Source of the DNA: Oncomelania hupensis
Taxonomy: Eukaryota; Mollusca; Gastropoda; Littorinimorpha; Pomatiopsidae
DNA length: 64,000 bases
Assembly (NCBI GenBank): GCA_036898135.1
Contig: CM072511.1
Span: 38,099,330-38,163,329 of the forward strand
Direction of reading: 5' to 3'
Shown here: piece by piece, positions 22,265 through 34,911 of the stretch
Layout: every line of letters begins with the position of its first letter
Position numbering within the stretch: position 1 is the first letter of the stretch
Notes under the pieces: generated by a model
Databases searched by the model: none
What the model was told of the DNA's origin: nothing
The model's input: only the letters and a program-made list of their open reading frames with translations
Position numbers and translations under genes: made by a program

Positions 22265-22338
<74 letters not shown>
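22211..22338. repeat. AAT microsatellite
   Basis: (AAT)n with two AATACT interruptions. Asn, Ile and Leu homopolymer frames are artefacts. Confidence 0.95.
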
Positions 22339-22341
<3 letters not shown>

Positions 22342-22679
22342 GGGGCGGATCTTGTTCTTGTGCCACTTGTGCACGTGCACACCCCCCTGGCGGTGAAAAA
22401 AAAAAGGAGGGAGAAAAGGAGAAGAAAGAAGAGAAAAAAAAATTAATTCTCACTCACCACACAGTTTCATGTACCTCCAAATTAGGTTGTTAGGTTTTTT
22501 TTGTTGTTGCTGTTTTTGTTGTTTTTTGTGACCAAACCTGTACATGCATCAGGTCAGTTTTGAATAAAACTGATGTGAGTGGCTATTTCTTGTTTTATTT
22601 GCAGTAACTTTATCTGTCTTTGTATAAGCCTTTATGCAAGATGTTCTGCTATTGTAAATTTTATCATCAGAGTTAATTC

Positions 22680-22810
22680 ATTAATTCACACATATATAAT
22701 TATATCCATATCCAAGAAGTTAGCAGTTTTGGGCCACACAAATGCTGCCACAGTGATCAACCCAGTTGCAAGGGAGGTAAGCGATAAAAGTGGCTTGTAG
22801 GCGTTAGATA
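22680..22810 (+). repeat. dispersed repeat D, copy 2
   Basis: Matches copy 1 at 21236-21335 over GTTAGCAGTTTTGGGC...GTGGCTTGTAGGCGTTA. Confidence 0.8.
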
Positions 22811-22960
22811 GTAGTTTGCAGAGGGGTGTTTGTGTGTGTGGGTGGGGGGGGGGACTAAAAGAGGACTTTTAGCACAAAACAATACTATTTTCAGTCCTTA
22901 AAATAATGCCCAAAATGCACCAGATTGCACAGATTTTAACCATTATTTTCACATTTTTCC

Positions 22961-22982
22961 GGGGGGGGGGGGGGGGGGGGGG
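22961..22982. repeat. G homopolymer
   Basis: 22 consecutive G. Confidence 0.9.
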
Positions 22983-23384
22983 CATGCCCCCGGACTATGG
23001 GAGGCGAGATATAGCAAACGCAAGGGATGACTAACTATGCTCCCGTTTAATTTTGAATTGTTTTGAACAGTTCTAAAGATTTTATACTATGGGTTATCTT
23101 TCCGATTTTTTTTCTTTCTTTTTTTTCTTCCCCAAATGGGCACTTGCCCTACCTTTTGTGTTGGTTAGGAGGTCCGCCTTCTGTGAATGCTTTACCAATT
23201 TTGATGTCTGTATGATATATTATGATCACTTATAAACAGCTTTTATTATATTTTAAGTTTATTGTTTGCTTGTATTTTAGTCTTAACTGATAGTTTTGCA
23301 TTTATGGACAGCGTGCCAAAGGCAAATTTCTGTAGTAGTTGATGTTGTTGTTTTAATAGATAATACATTATATTATATTGTATG
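22983..23384. other. no recognisable gene
   Basis: T-rich sequence. Nothing recognised. Confidence 0.4.
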
Positions 23385-23553
23385 ACAAGGCTACCAGTGC
23401 AGTCCTCCTCAACAGCGCCATCGGCAACTGGTTCAGGACAACAATCGGTGTGCGTCAGGGATGCCTACTCTCTCCTACACTCTTCAACATCTTCCTAGAG
23501 CGCATCAGGTCAGATGCCCTTGCAGATCACGAAGATGGAGTCAACATAGGGTG
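23385..23553 (+). pseudogene. LINE family A fragment 4
   Basis: The polymerase segment NWFRTTIGVRQGCLLSP and LERI.SDALADHED is read on the plus strand. It ends abruptly at GGGTGAAG, where an oppositely oriented family A piece begins. Confidence 0.75.
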
Positions 23554-24013
23554 AAGACCTGGTGATCTGGTTACGTGGCCATAACATCGGAGTTCCTCAG
23601 CAACCCTGACTGTTTCGCTCAGTGTAAAACCAGTCCATTCTCGAATGTTGTCCTCCCACCTCTTTTTTGGTCTCCCTCTTCTTCTACCTTCTTGCACTGT
23701 GCCTTGCAAGATGGTCTTTGCAAGACCTGATGATCTGGTGACGTGGCCATACCATCGGAGTTTCCGTTTTTTTACCACTGTGAGCAGGTCATCGTGTTGT
23801 CCAATGGATTGTGTGATGGTATGTCGGACTTCGTCGTTGGTGTTGTGATGGGTATAGGAAATGCCCAGAAGTCTTCTGTAGCACCTCATCTCCATGCTTT
23901 GTATTCTTCGTTGGAGATCTGCTGTGAGGGTCCAATTTTCGCAAGCATATAGGAAGATGGAGATGACAAGGGAGCGTAGCAGTCTTATCTTGGAATGTAG
24001 ACTGATGGTTCTT
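23549..24013 (-). pseudogene. LINE family A fragment 5, inverted, partly duplicated
   Basis: Minus-strand frames read MEMRCYRRLLGISY, VKKRKLRWYGHVTRSSGLAK and GRRRGRPKKRWEDNIREWTG. The end near 23549-23600 repeats a piece of the RWYGHVTRS region, so the segment is internally rearranged as well as head-to-head with fragment 4. It has no GGATA tail of its own. Confidence 0.75.
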
Positions 24014-24316
24014 GATTATGCGTTAGGTTAAAGGCTAAATACAAATCAGTATTTCTACAATAACGTTTAGACATCTGCGACACATGGATGTAGACTTTGT
24101 AAGCAGGAATCTTCTATACCAAACAAACAGTGTAGACATTGATGTGGCATTGTTAGCTCTTTTTAAGCCTAATTTAATACTGCCGGTCGTAGGCTTAAAA
24201 GAGTTTTAAAGACATCGACAGGTGAATATAGACGGGGGAAAGAGGGACTCTTCGACGGAAGAACTGGGTTTTGTAATAATGAAGGTTAATACAATATGGG
24301 TTTGTAATATATACAA
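24014..24316. other. unrelated spacer between LINE pieces
   Basis: Nothing recognised. Confidence 0.4.
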
Positions 24317-24495
24317 TGAGGTAGAAGAAGGGGAAACCGAAAAAGAGGTGGGGTGACAACATTCGAGAATGGACTGGTTTTACACTAAGCGAAACGGTCA
24401 GGGTTGCTAAGGACAGGGAAAGATGGAGTACGCTGGTTAAACGATCATCTGTGGTGCCCCTAATACCTGCGAGTTATGGGATAGGATAGGATAGG
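24317..24495 (+). pseudogene. LINE family A fragment 6, 3' end
   Basis: It starts at GAGGTAGAAGAAGG, reads the KR.GDNIREWTGFTL segment and ends GGGATAGGATAGGATAGGA. It is 5'-truncated to under 200 bp. Confidence 0.8.
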
Positions 24496-24774
24496 ACATA
24501 AACGCCTAACAGAAATACAGCAACTAAATTGGTCTCAAGAGCACACATTTCAGCGTCACATATCCTTTTTAGATTCATAGTGAGTGTTGCCCCACCACAA
24601 AAAAATTACATGAAAAAAATAACCCAGCAAATAAACATCAAGTAATAAAATTATCTACATTTGGGAAAAAAAAACAACCAGTATTACTTGATATAATGTG
24701 TCTGTATATAAAGCAAACTATCAAAAGCTCTTTTACTCAAATCCTATCATACTATCAGATATGCATATAACAGT

Positions 24775-26196
24775 TCTAAATATTCACGTAATAATATAGT
24801 GCTAAATTTGCATGTAATAATATAGTGCTAAATTTGCATGTAGTAATATAGTGCTAATTTTGCATGTAGTAATATAGTGCTAAATTTGCATGTAGTAATA
24901 TAGTGCTAAATTTGCATGTAGTAATATAGTGCTAAATGTACATGTAGTAATATAGTGCTAAATTTGCATGTAGTATTATAGTGCTAAATGTGCATGTAGT
25001 ATTATAGTGCTAAATGTGCATGTAGTAATATAGTGCTAAATTTGCATGTAGTAATATAGTGCTAAATTTGCATGTAATAATATAGTGCTAAATCTGCATG
25101 TAGTAATATAGGGCTAAATTTGCATGTAGTAATATAGGGCTAAATCTGCATGTAGTAATATAGTGCTAAATCTGCATGTAGTAATATAGTGCTAAATGTG
25201 CATGTAGTAATATAGTGCTAAATGTGCATGTAGTAATATAGTGCTAAATCTGCATGTAGTATTATAGTGCTAAATGTGCATGTAGTAATATAGTGCTAAA
25301 TGTGCATGTAGTAATATAGTGCTAAATGTGCATGTAGTAATATAGTGCTAAATTTGCATGTAGTATTATAGTGCTAAATTTGCATGTAGTAATATAGTGC
25401 TACATTTGCATGTCGTAATATAGTGCTAAATTTGCATGTAGTATTATAGTGCTGAATTTGCATGTAGTAATATAGTGCTAAATTTGCATGTAGTAATATA
25501 GTGCTAAATCTGCATGTAGTAATATAGTGCTAAATGTGCATGTAGTAATATAGTGCTAAATCTGCATGTAGTAATATAGTGCTAAATTTGCATGTAGTAA
25601 TATAGTGCTAAATTTGCATGTAGTATTATAGTGCTAAATTTGCATGGGTAGTAATATAGTGCTAAATTTGCATGTAATAATATAGTGCTAAATCTGCATG
25701 TAGTAATATAGTGCTAAATCTGCATGTAGTAATATAGTGCTAAATTTGCATGTAGTATAATAGTGCTAAATGTGCATGTAGTAATATAGTGCTAAATGTG
25801 CATGTAGTAATATAGTGCTAAATGTGCATGTAGTAATATAGTGCTAAATTTGCATGTAGTATTATAGTGCTAAATTTGCATGTAGTAATATAGTGCTAAA
25901 TTTGCATGTAATAATAAAGGGCTAAATCTGCATGTAGTAATATAGGGCTAAATTTGCGTGTAGTAATATAGGGCTAAATCTGCAAGTAGTAATATAGGGC
26001 TAAATGTGCATGTAGTAATATAGTGCTAAATTTGCATGTAGTAATATAGGGCTAAATCTGCATGTAGTAATATAGTGCTAAATCTGCATGTAGTAATAAA
26101 GGGCTAAATCTGCATGTAGTAATATAGTGCTAAATTTGCATGTAGTAATATAGGGCTAAATCTGCAAGTAGTAATATAGTGCTAAATATGCATTTA
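24775..26196. repeat. 26-bp satellite, about 54 tandem units
   Basis: The repeat unit is 26 bp with the core GTAATATAGTGCTAAA followed by TTTGCAT, TGTGCAT or TCTGCAT. Common variants are GTATTATAG, GTAATATAGGGC and GTAATAATATAG. Rare length changes (TGGGTAG at about 25645) occur. The array covers about 1.4 kb without other sequence. Runs of the same variant order recur, which suggests local higher-order duplication. It has no open frame and no unique spacers. Confidence 0.95.
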
Positions 26197-26850
26197 ATAA
26201 TACATACCTGTCAAGTGCTACGGATTTTTGCGTAGCGCTACGCATTTTAAACATTTTCCCATTGCTACGGCGTATCACAAAGATGCTACGCAATTTTTCA
26301 AAAGTGACGATATTATTTTTTAACCAAGGGGGTTTTCGCGCGAAAGTAGTCTGTTCCGGTCGAGTCCGGTTTAAAGACACTTAGTTACTCATATGCTATT
26401 ACTAAACTTTATTGAGTCTACTGATGCATTAAAAAAATTGTTTTCCTTACCAGTGCTAGGAAAGTTTAGATCTACATGGAAGCCATGTAAATGATGTGAT
26501 GCTGAACCTGGTCTTGATACAAAATAGATTTTCCTACCGATTTCTTTTCTCCTTTTTTTTTTTTTTTTTTTTTTTTTTTTGCATTTTCACTTTTATTTTG
26601 AAAAACGTACATGAAATTTGAAAATGTTTATAATGATAATGGTAATAGCTAAAGTGTTGTGCATTAACAAGATTTTACAATAAATTTGTAAACACATTGG
26701 ATGTGTGTGTTTATATTGGATGCAGAAGTTTCCAGTTTTGTTGCGAATCGCGTGATTCACATTAGTGCTACACCAAACTTCCATTTGCTATGGTTTTTCT
26801 GATAAATTGCTACGCCACAACCCCAAAAACCCTTGACAGGTATGATAATA
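26197..26850. mobile_element. 642-bp terminal-inverted-repeat element
   Basis: The element is 26203-26844. It begins CATACCTGTCAAG and its right end reads CTTGACAGGTATG, a perfect 13-bp inverted terminus. ATAATA lies directly outside on both sides (26197-26202 and 26845-26850), a possible 6-bp target duplication, although the flank is AT-rich. Inside are repeated GCTACG/CGTAGC motifs, mostly near the left end, and a T-run at 26557-26580. No transposase fragment was recognised, so it is a MITE-like element of unassigned superfamily. It sits at the right edge of the satellite. Confidence 0.8.
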
Positions 26851-27159
26851 CAGGCTTAAGCTTGATAATTATGAGACTAATGACATTTCAAAAGATAATA
26901 CAGTTGTGTTTCCCTAGATCACATCTGGATAAAATAAAATAATAATTATGAAAACACGATTAAAGTTTAAAATTACAATTCTCTGCAAAATCGTGTTATT
27001 TCTTATTCTGCACTGAAAATGAAATCTGTACCATAAGGTGCACGCAGCTACTGTGTTCTCTATTTCTTGTAGGCCTACGTTAGTAGTACATAGCTGCTCG
27101 CTATTTTGTGGAATTCGGCAGACCATCACAACCCCATAGATCCTAACACTACACTTCCT
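26851..27159. other. no recognisable gene
   Basis: Nothing recognised. Confidence 0.4.
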
Positions 27160-27870
27160 ATCTATCCTATCCTATCCTATCCCGTAACTCGAAGGTCGTT
27201 GGGGCACCACAGATGATCGTTTAAGCAGCGTACTCCATCTTTCTTTGTCCTCAGCAACCCTCATGGCTTCGCTCAGTGTCAAGCTAGTCCATTCTCGAAT
27301 GTTGTCCTCCCAACTCTTTTTCGGTCTCCATCTTCTTCTACCTCCTTGAACTGTGCCTTGCAGGATGGTCTTTGCAAGGCCTGGTGATCTGGTGACGTGA
27401 CCATACCATTGGAGTTTCCGTTTTTTCACCACTGTGAGTAGGTCATCATGTCGTCCAATGGCTTGTGTGATGGTCTATCGGACTTCGTCGTTGGTGGTGT
27501 GCTGGGTATAGGAAATGCCCAGAAGTCTTCTGTAGCACTTCATCTCCATACTTTGTATTCTTCGTTGTAGAGCTGTTTTGAGAGTCCATGTTTTGCAAGC
27601 GTATAGGAAGATTGAGATGACGAGGGAGCGCAGCAAACTTACCTTGGAATGTAAACTCATGGTCTTGTCTTTCCAGTGCAGCAGTTGTTTGTGCGATCCT
27701 GGGGAGGACGTCCTGTCGGGACCCATTGTCTGATACAATGGCTCCTAAATATTTGAAGCTATGCACTGTGTTGAGGGATTGGCCTTGATTTTGATGTCCG
27801 TGTTGATGCCATTGGTGTTGTTGGTCATCATTTTGGTCTTCTCTGCACTTATTTCCATTCCAAAGGCTGT
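27160..27870 (-). pseudogene. LINE family A fragment 7
   Basis: The minus strand reads FKYLGAIVSDNGSRQDVLPRIAQTTAAL, then a deletion of a few codons shifts the frame. It continues ACKTWTL...RRIQSMEMKCYRRLLGIS and KRKLQWYGHVTRSPGLAK, then a KSWEDNIREW tail. The 3' end is GGGATAGGATAGGATAGG at 27181-27160. Fragmentation and a missing 5' half make it non-functional. Confidence 0.85.
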
Positions 27871-28479
27871 AAAGGAAGTGCTACACTTTTTGTACTTTAT
27901 TCTGAAAGTTCGAGGCATCTGCTTTCAGAAAATATATACTCCTGAAACGTTCCAGTGTGCTAAAACTAAAATGAAAAAACAGGGCTGCTTCATTCTGCAA
28001 AATGTAAACATGACGTGCCTATTAACTTATGAATCTGAAATCGTGTTCTAAGGGCTAAAATGTAGAAAGAAAAGAATATGCATACCTTGCTTGGCACATT
28101 GAAAAAGCGGAAAAATTAAACTTCTTTTACCTTTGGATGCGCCGTTGATTAGTCATGCACAAACTAAGAGAGGAAACCATTGCAAAAAGCACACAAACTC
28201 ATGCTGATGGAGAGGTCTTGTTGTAGATAGTCTTTGCTTCTGTTTGTGGATCACAGTTAAAAAAAAATAACCATAGCAACAACAACCACGAAAACAATAA
28301 CAGCAAAATAATCAGCAACAACAGCAGCAGGAACAACAACACAAGCTTTTGACATCTTAATCGTGATTCGAAAAACTCTTAGATTTAAACATTATTTAAT
28401 ATGTACCAGCGAGCAGGCTATAGTTGCCTTTAATGTTAAATCTGTTAAAGATCTTAAATATTTACTGAATGAGAGAGAG
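27871..28479. other. no recognisable gene
   Basis: CAA/AAC-rich stretch at about 28265-28345. Otherwise nothing recognised. Confidence 0.4.
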
Positions 28480-28591
28480 ACACAGAGAGAAACAGACAGA
28501 CAGACAGGCAGACAGACAGAAAGACAGAGGTGTATGAATACAAACGCTTTCACACGCATTCCACACATTCCCCAAGAACACATAACTCAAT

Positions 28592-28679
<88 letters not shown>

Positions 28680-28949
28680 CGAAGTCGAAACCTTTAATTG
28701 GATAATAGCATTAGGTGCTGTGGGACCTGTCTTACAGCTAGTCCTTAATAAAATTGTAAAATTAATTTTTTTTTTTTAAAAAAAGGTCAGAACAAACAAA
28801 ATAATTAACATAAAATTGATGTGAAACTAACACAAACCTTAAAATTGGTAAGAATTTTATAAAATTACTAAGAAAATTAATGTAGCGAAATGTACATACT
28901 CCCTCCCCCCACCCCCCTCCAATACCCCTTCCCTACTCCCACTCTCCAC

Positions 28950-28980
<31 letters not shown>

Positions 28981-29055
28981 CAGACAGACAGGCAGACAGA
29001 GAATACTATAATATTTATTGCTGGCCGGCGACGTTATTCTCAGTCACACTCGTTG
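28480..29055 (+). repeat. dispersed repeat F copy 1 with GA and GACA microsatellites
   Basis: The order is a GACA/CAGA tract, GTATGAATACAAACGCTTTC (28531), (GA)n at 28598-28676, a second GACA tract (about 28950-29000) and a block TATTTATTGCTGGCCGGCGA/GTTATTCTCAGTCACACTCG. The non-simple blocks recur in the same order at 37620-37890, so the microsatellites are part of one dispersed repeat. Confidence 0.75.
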
Positions 29056-30887
29056 CCTTTAACTCATTCCATACCAGGCGATTTTCGAGTGAACATGCCC
29101 TGCGGCCCAAGGATGTTTGCCATTTTGTGGCTGTAAACTGGTAGTCGCGCATAAAAATTCATATCTCATGTAGTTTTTATTTGATTTTAACACTGTTTTT
29201 TGCATAATAAAGATGAATAAATTCTGGTTAATTTGCAACTTGTTACAAGTGTGAATGTACATGTGAGAATAAATGGTAATGCAGTGAAAATGAAAAACAA
29301 AAAAACCCCACACATATTACTGGACAGGCACAAACACAACTTTGCACAATAAAAAATACAAGTCCTACTCCTAGTACCTGTTTTCCATGATGTAATATCC
29401 ATGAGCAATGTTATTCCAAAGTATTATCACTCTCTACTTCATTTTCACTGTCACTAGCCATACAAACCTTGTCTCTCACACTGTCATTGAAAATCACTCG
29501 CGTTCATTCTTCGTTTTTCACTTTTTAATCACACCTAAAACACACTTTGTACAGTGAAAACAGCTGACAAATGTCAAATAAGCTACTTCCGCAGGGGAGA
29601 TAATATGCTACTTCCGCAGGGGAGATAAGCATCCCGTTAGCAACCACCCAAGCCAAAACAGGTACACCAGGGGTCCAATTGGACCCCGTGGGGGCCTAGG
29701 AAAGTTTTGTACATTGTATTACTTTGATCTCATCCGCGTGGCAGTAGAAAAGTCGGCGAATTTTTTTTTATGGCAAGCTGCTCAGGGCCATTAGGAAGAT
29801 GTGGTTACTGTGTTACTGAAGTCTTTGCTGTTTTTCTTATCACTAAAAACAATGCTACAGCTGCAGTCGTTAGCATTTCAATTACTGTATGTCAATTACT
29901 GGGTAGTAACTTAAGCAGAAGCAAAAGTAGGCCTACTAGTCATTGTTCTTATGTTGCGCACGTGCCAACTCAAAGAGCTGCTCAGGGTAAAATGAAAATC
30001 AGGATCTAAACCATATCACATGCCTGTAATACTTTCCGGTTTTTGCAGCAATAGGGTTGCTCTTTCCTAGAACTCAAGAAAGCCCGTTTGCCTGAAATGA
30101 TAGTTTAGTTTTCTATTTTGAGACAATACTCTTCCCGCTCCCGAGTGGTAAACCTTCAATAATTTCCTCCCATTTGTCCTCAGACGAAATCCTTGCTGGA
30201 TGTTTGTTTGCATGTTCTTTTCAAATTCCGCTCTTTCCATACTAACAGACGCCACTCAGATACACTTCTACTCGTTTTAGTTCTACACCATCCCTGCAAA
30301 TCCACCTTCTATAAAATAAAATAAAATAAAATAAAATATAGATTTTGAGCCAACTGGAAATTTCTTCTGACTGTAAACGAAACCAAGACGGTTAAGAACC
30401 CACAATTCAAAATAAGATCTGCTGTTGTCCATTTTGTGACCGCCCTTTCAACAAAATACCTCAAAACCCTCTGTAACTTCGGTCACCCATCCAGTATTGA
30501 AGTAGACCCAAGCTTCAGCTTCAAGCTCTGAACCTTGTAAGCTACGATTTAGGGTCTACTGACGCTTTATTTCCCTTTTTTTAGAATTATCAAATTAGAT
30601 AAGATTTTTGACCACTTATCATTATTATTAAATGCCCGCACGCACACACACACTACACACACACGAAAAATACTCACAAATGGTATATACATTAGACGAT
30701 TTCTATATTAAAGTGTGTGGGGGTGTGTGTGGGTGTGTCCGCGTGTGTGTGTGCGTGTTTGTGTGCGTGCGTTTGTGTGTGAGTGCGTTTTTCATTTTGA
30801 AATTGGTGATAGTCTTAAGGGAGTTCAACATACACGTTCGCCGATTCCATTCCTACAAGCTATGACCCTATGATCCGATTTACAAAA
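29056..30887. other. no confirmed gene; possible piggyBac-like debris
   Basis: At 29058 the sequence TTTAACTCATTCCATACC resembles a TTAA-flanked terminus. A short minus-strand frame (29461-29411) begins MASDSENEVESDN, like acidic N-termini of piggyBac-type transposases. A perfect 18-bp palindrome, GGGGTCCAATTGGACCCC, lies at 29670-29687, and a 25-bp direct repeat (CTACTTCCGCAGGGGAGATA) at about 29583-29632. A CA/TG-rich stretch is at 30650-30785. None of this proves an element. Confidence 0.3.
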
Positions 30888-32305
30888 TATACTACTCAAA
30901 ATAATTGAAGGGCCACTCTCATATTTAATTTAGTTTAATTATTTTTTGCTGCTATCAATAATATCGCTTATATTTGTAACAGCAGAAATAGTGACGACAA
31001 AATGTAGGAAAGTAGCTTAGCGCAAAATAGATACCATCGAACGAAACTGGACATTAATTCAACAGTTATCTAAAAAGCAGCACACACCTGTCAAATTAAC
31101 TTCCTTGAGACAGTCACACCGACAGCCGCTCAAGATACCATCTAACAGACTTAGCGATCCAAGACTAAATAGCATACTGAGTCAAAACTGACCATAACGC
31201 CGTCTTCGTTAACTAGCCTACTTCACTATGACCAGAGTCACTGAGACACTAAGTAGCCTAGGCTCCGCGTAATCGTTATTGCATCCATCCTCTGACACTC
31301 CTATTCAAGGATAATTATAGTGTCTGGTAACTAGGACAGGTGTGGAAAATATTCCAAATAAAAACGATTGATCCCGTATATGCGAGATCAACTAAGACGA
31401 GAGTTAAACGATTGGTCAAGAAGACTAAGGAACACCTGCAGATCGTTGGGGCCCCAATCTTAGCTAGTCAGTCGGAAACTAACTGCCAAGCTGCGAGGGT
31501 TAACCAAAGGGACAAACTGCAGTTAACGATTATCCTCAGCCTTATCATCAAGATAGACTAGAGACGGTTTCACAGATCCCAGAGTCTACAAGTAAGATAA
31601 CATTAGTAGTTTTGATATGTGTATGTTTAATTTATATTGATGCCATGTATTAATAATATGTTCTTGATATATATATATATATGTGTGTTGCCGCATGACA
31701 AAACCCGGCTAAAGACGCCAGGAGTGATTCGCTGCTACAGCCGTAAAACACTAAAAATAGGCTACCCCATCAGTTTTAAGATTGTTGCCACTTTGTCTTT
31801 ATTTAAGACTTTTCTTTAATATCCCAAACGGATTTTGTTCAAAAATTACTAAAACATTGTTTATTTTGTTGATTTTGATAAGGGTGTTGATCACACCTTG
31901 CTAAAACAATGGCACCAATTGACCTCCGATACCCCAACTTTTCTTGTCCGACTATGAAGGGAAATCCCCAATGTGGATTGATATATAACGTCTGGAGAGT
32001 GAAAAGTCCCTATTGCTACTACTTTTTGGTACATAAAAGTGTGTGGCGTATGAATTTTTCATGAAATTCCTTGTTCCGAAGCTTGCTTGTGACACAAGTT
32101 GTGTTCGAATGTGTCTCTAGCCAGGTCGTGAAAAACTGAAGTGTTTCCTATAGATTTTCGACGATTTTTAGTTCAAAGTGAATTTTTTAATGTATATAAA
32201 CTCATCATACATCTATTTCAAGTGTTTTCTTGCAATATTTATGTTGCATTTGTTAGAAACAATTTGTCAAAGTAAGTGACCGATTCTTCTTGGAAACCGG
32301 AAGTG

Positions 32306-32596
32306 ATGGCTTCGTCTTCAGCGTCAATAGATGTGTCGTCTGCTAGAGTAGCTAGGGCCTCGAATCGACCCGGTTTTGCTTCTGAAGAGCTCCAAGACCT
32401 GCTTTCAGACTATTTTTATGATGGTGCCAGTGGGAACTGTGATGAGGATTATGATTCTGACGAGCCGAAGCTTGATCCCGTTAATAAACTATACTGTTTG
32501 TTTTCATTCAATGATTCATGTTTCGTAGGCCTCTTCGCTATTGGCGTGTCTTTAATAATCCGTCATTCTACTTGCATAGATTTAGGTAAAGGTTGA
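32306..32596 (+). CDS. acidic 96-residue ORF, possibly a transposase or host first exon
   Basis: I chose ATG 32306 in the sequence AAGTGATGG. The first 55 residues are rich in Ser, Ala and acidic residues: EELQDLLSDYFYDG and then NCDEDYDSDE. They look like the unstructured acidic N-terminus of piggyBac-derived proteins, where an LLSD..SD-type motif is common. The last third (LYCLFSFNDSCFVGLFAIGV) is hydrophobic and probably non-coding read-through. No catalytic domain follows downstream. A GT that could serve as donor is present but not distinctive. Coding status is uncertain. Confidence 0.3.
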   Translation: MASSSASIDVSSARVARASNRPGFASEELQDLLSDYFYDGASGNCDEDYDSDEPKLDPVNKLYCLFSFNDSCFVGLFAIGVSLIIRHSTCIDLGKG

Positions 32597-33637
32597 AAAG
32601 GCGATATCAGTGAAAGAATTACAGTATGAGTGTGGAAAATATTTCAGTAGTATATTTTGTTGGGTGGACGTGGGGTGGGGTGGTTGAAAAGGTAAGTAGT
32701 CTGGCCTGCATTCAATATTACTAGCATGACAAGTTGACTATGTTCTCAGTATTTATTATTGTTGGTTTGTCTGTTTTAGGAAATGAACATGAGGACTATT
32801 TACCAAATTACTAGTAATTAGTATTTGTTTTGATATTTGTGCTTATTTAAACTTTATAGAGCAAAATGACATGTTATTTTGATTTACACCTGTGACGCGA
32901 CAGATTTATTCGACGTGCAGAAGGGAGTGGAGAATCGGGGAATTATTAAAGCTTGATTATTAGGACTGAAAACTACCTAATGAAACTTTTGTTTTCGGTT
33001 TGTAATCTTTGTTTGACTATTTGAACTGAGCTGATGTAGCTGCTTGCAATTAAACAAAAGATTACTTGACGGACGAGGGATTTAAGAGGGGGGGGGGGGG
33101 GGGAGGGAGGGGGCATTATGATAGGGTTTATTTTAGAAAAATGATTGATTCAGGCCATGTTCTTGATATATTATTATGTGTTTGAGTTATTATAGACTTG
33201 CTAAACACTTGTTTGTTTTATTTCTAATATGTTTAAAAACACTATGCATTATGGATGGGTACAGAATAAAATTGTGCGTACTGTTTTAATTTGTTTATGT
33301 TCAGTATTGTGTGAATGGTGTATAATGTGAATTTTCTCATCTTATCTCAACTCACTGCCATATTGCTGCCATCTTCCTGATTGTTTTGATACCAAATACA
33401 TGCATGGGAAAATTCTGGTTGTGAAGTAATAATCATTTTACAATTCAAAACTTTGAAGGCAATTTCTGGAAATTAGCCCCCGAGAAAATAAAATATTTTA
33501 AAAAATCATAAAACATCAACCAATAAAGATAAAACAATTCTGTTTTTTGCATTTTGAAGATTATTTTTAGTACTTTGTTAATAAATAAATAAGTAATTTT
33601 TCATATTTTGACACTTTAGCCTGGTTTTCTCATGCTG

Positions 33638-34911
<1,274 letters not shown>

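Noticed and set aside
24775..26196. Regular 26-bp repeats that could suggest a CRISPR array
   Set aside because: The units are contiguous with no unique spacers, and the genome is eukaryotic. It is a satellite.
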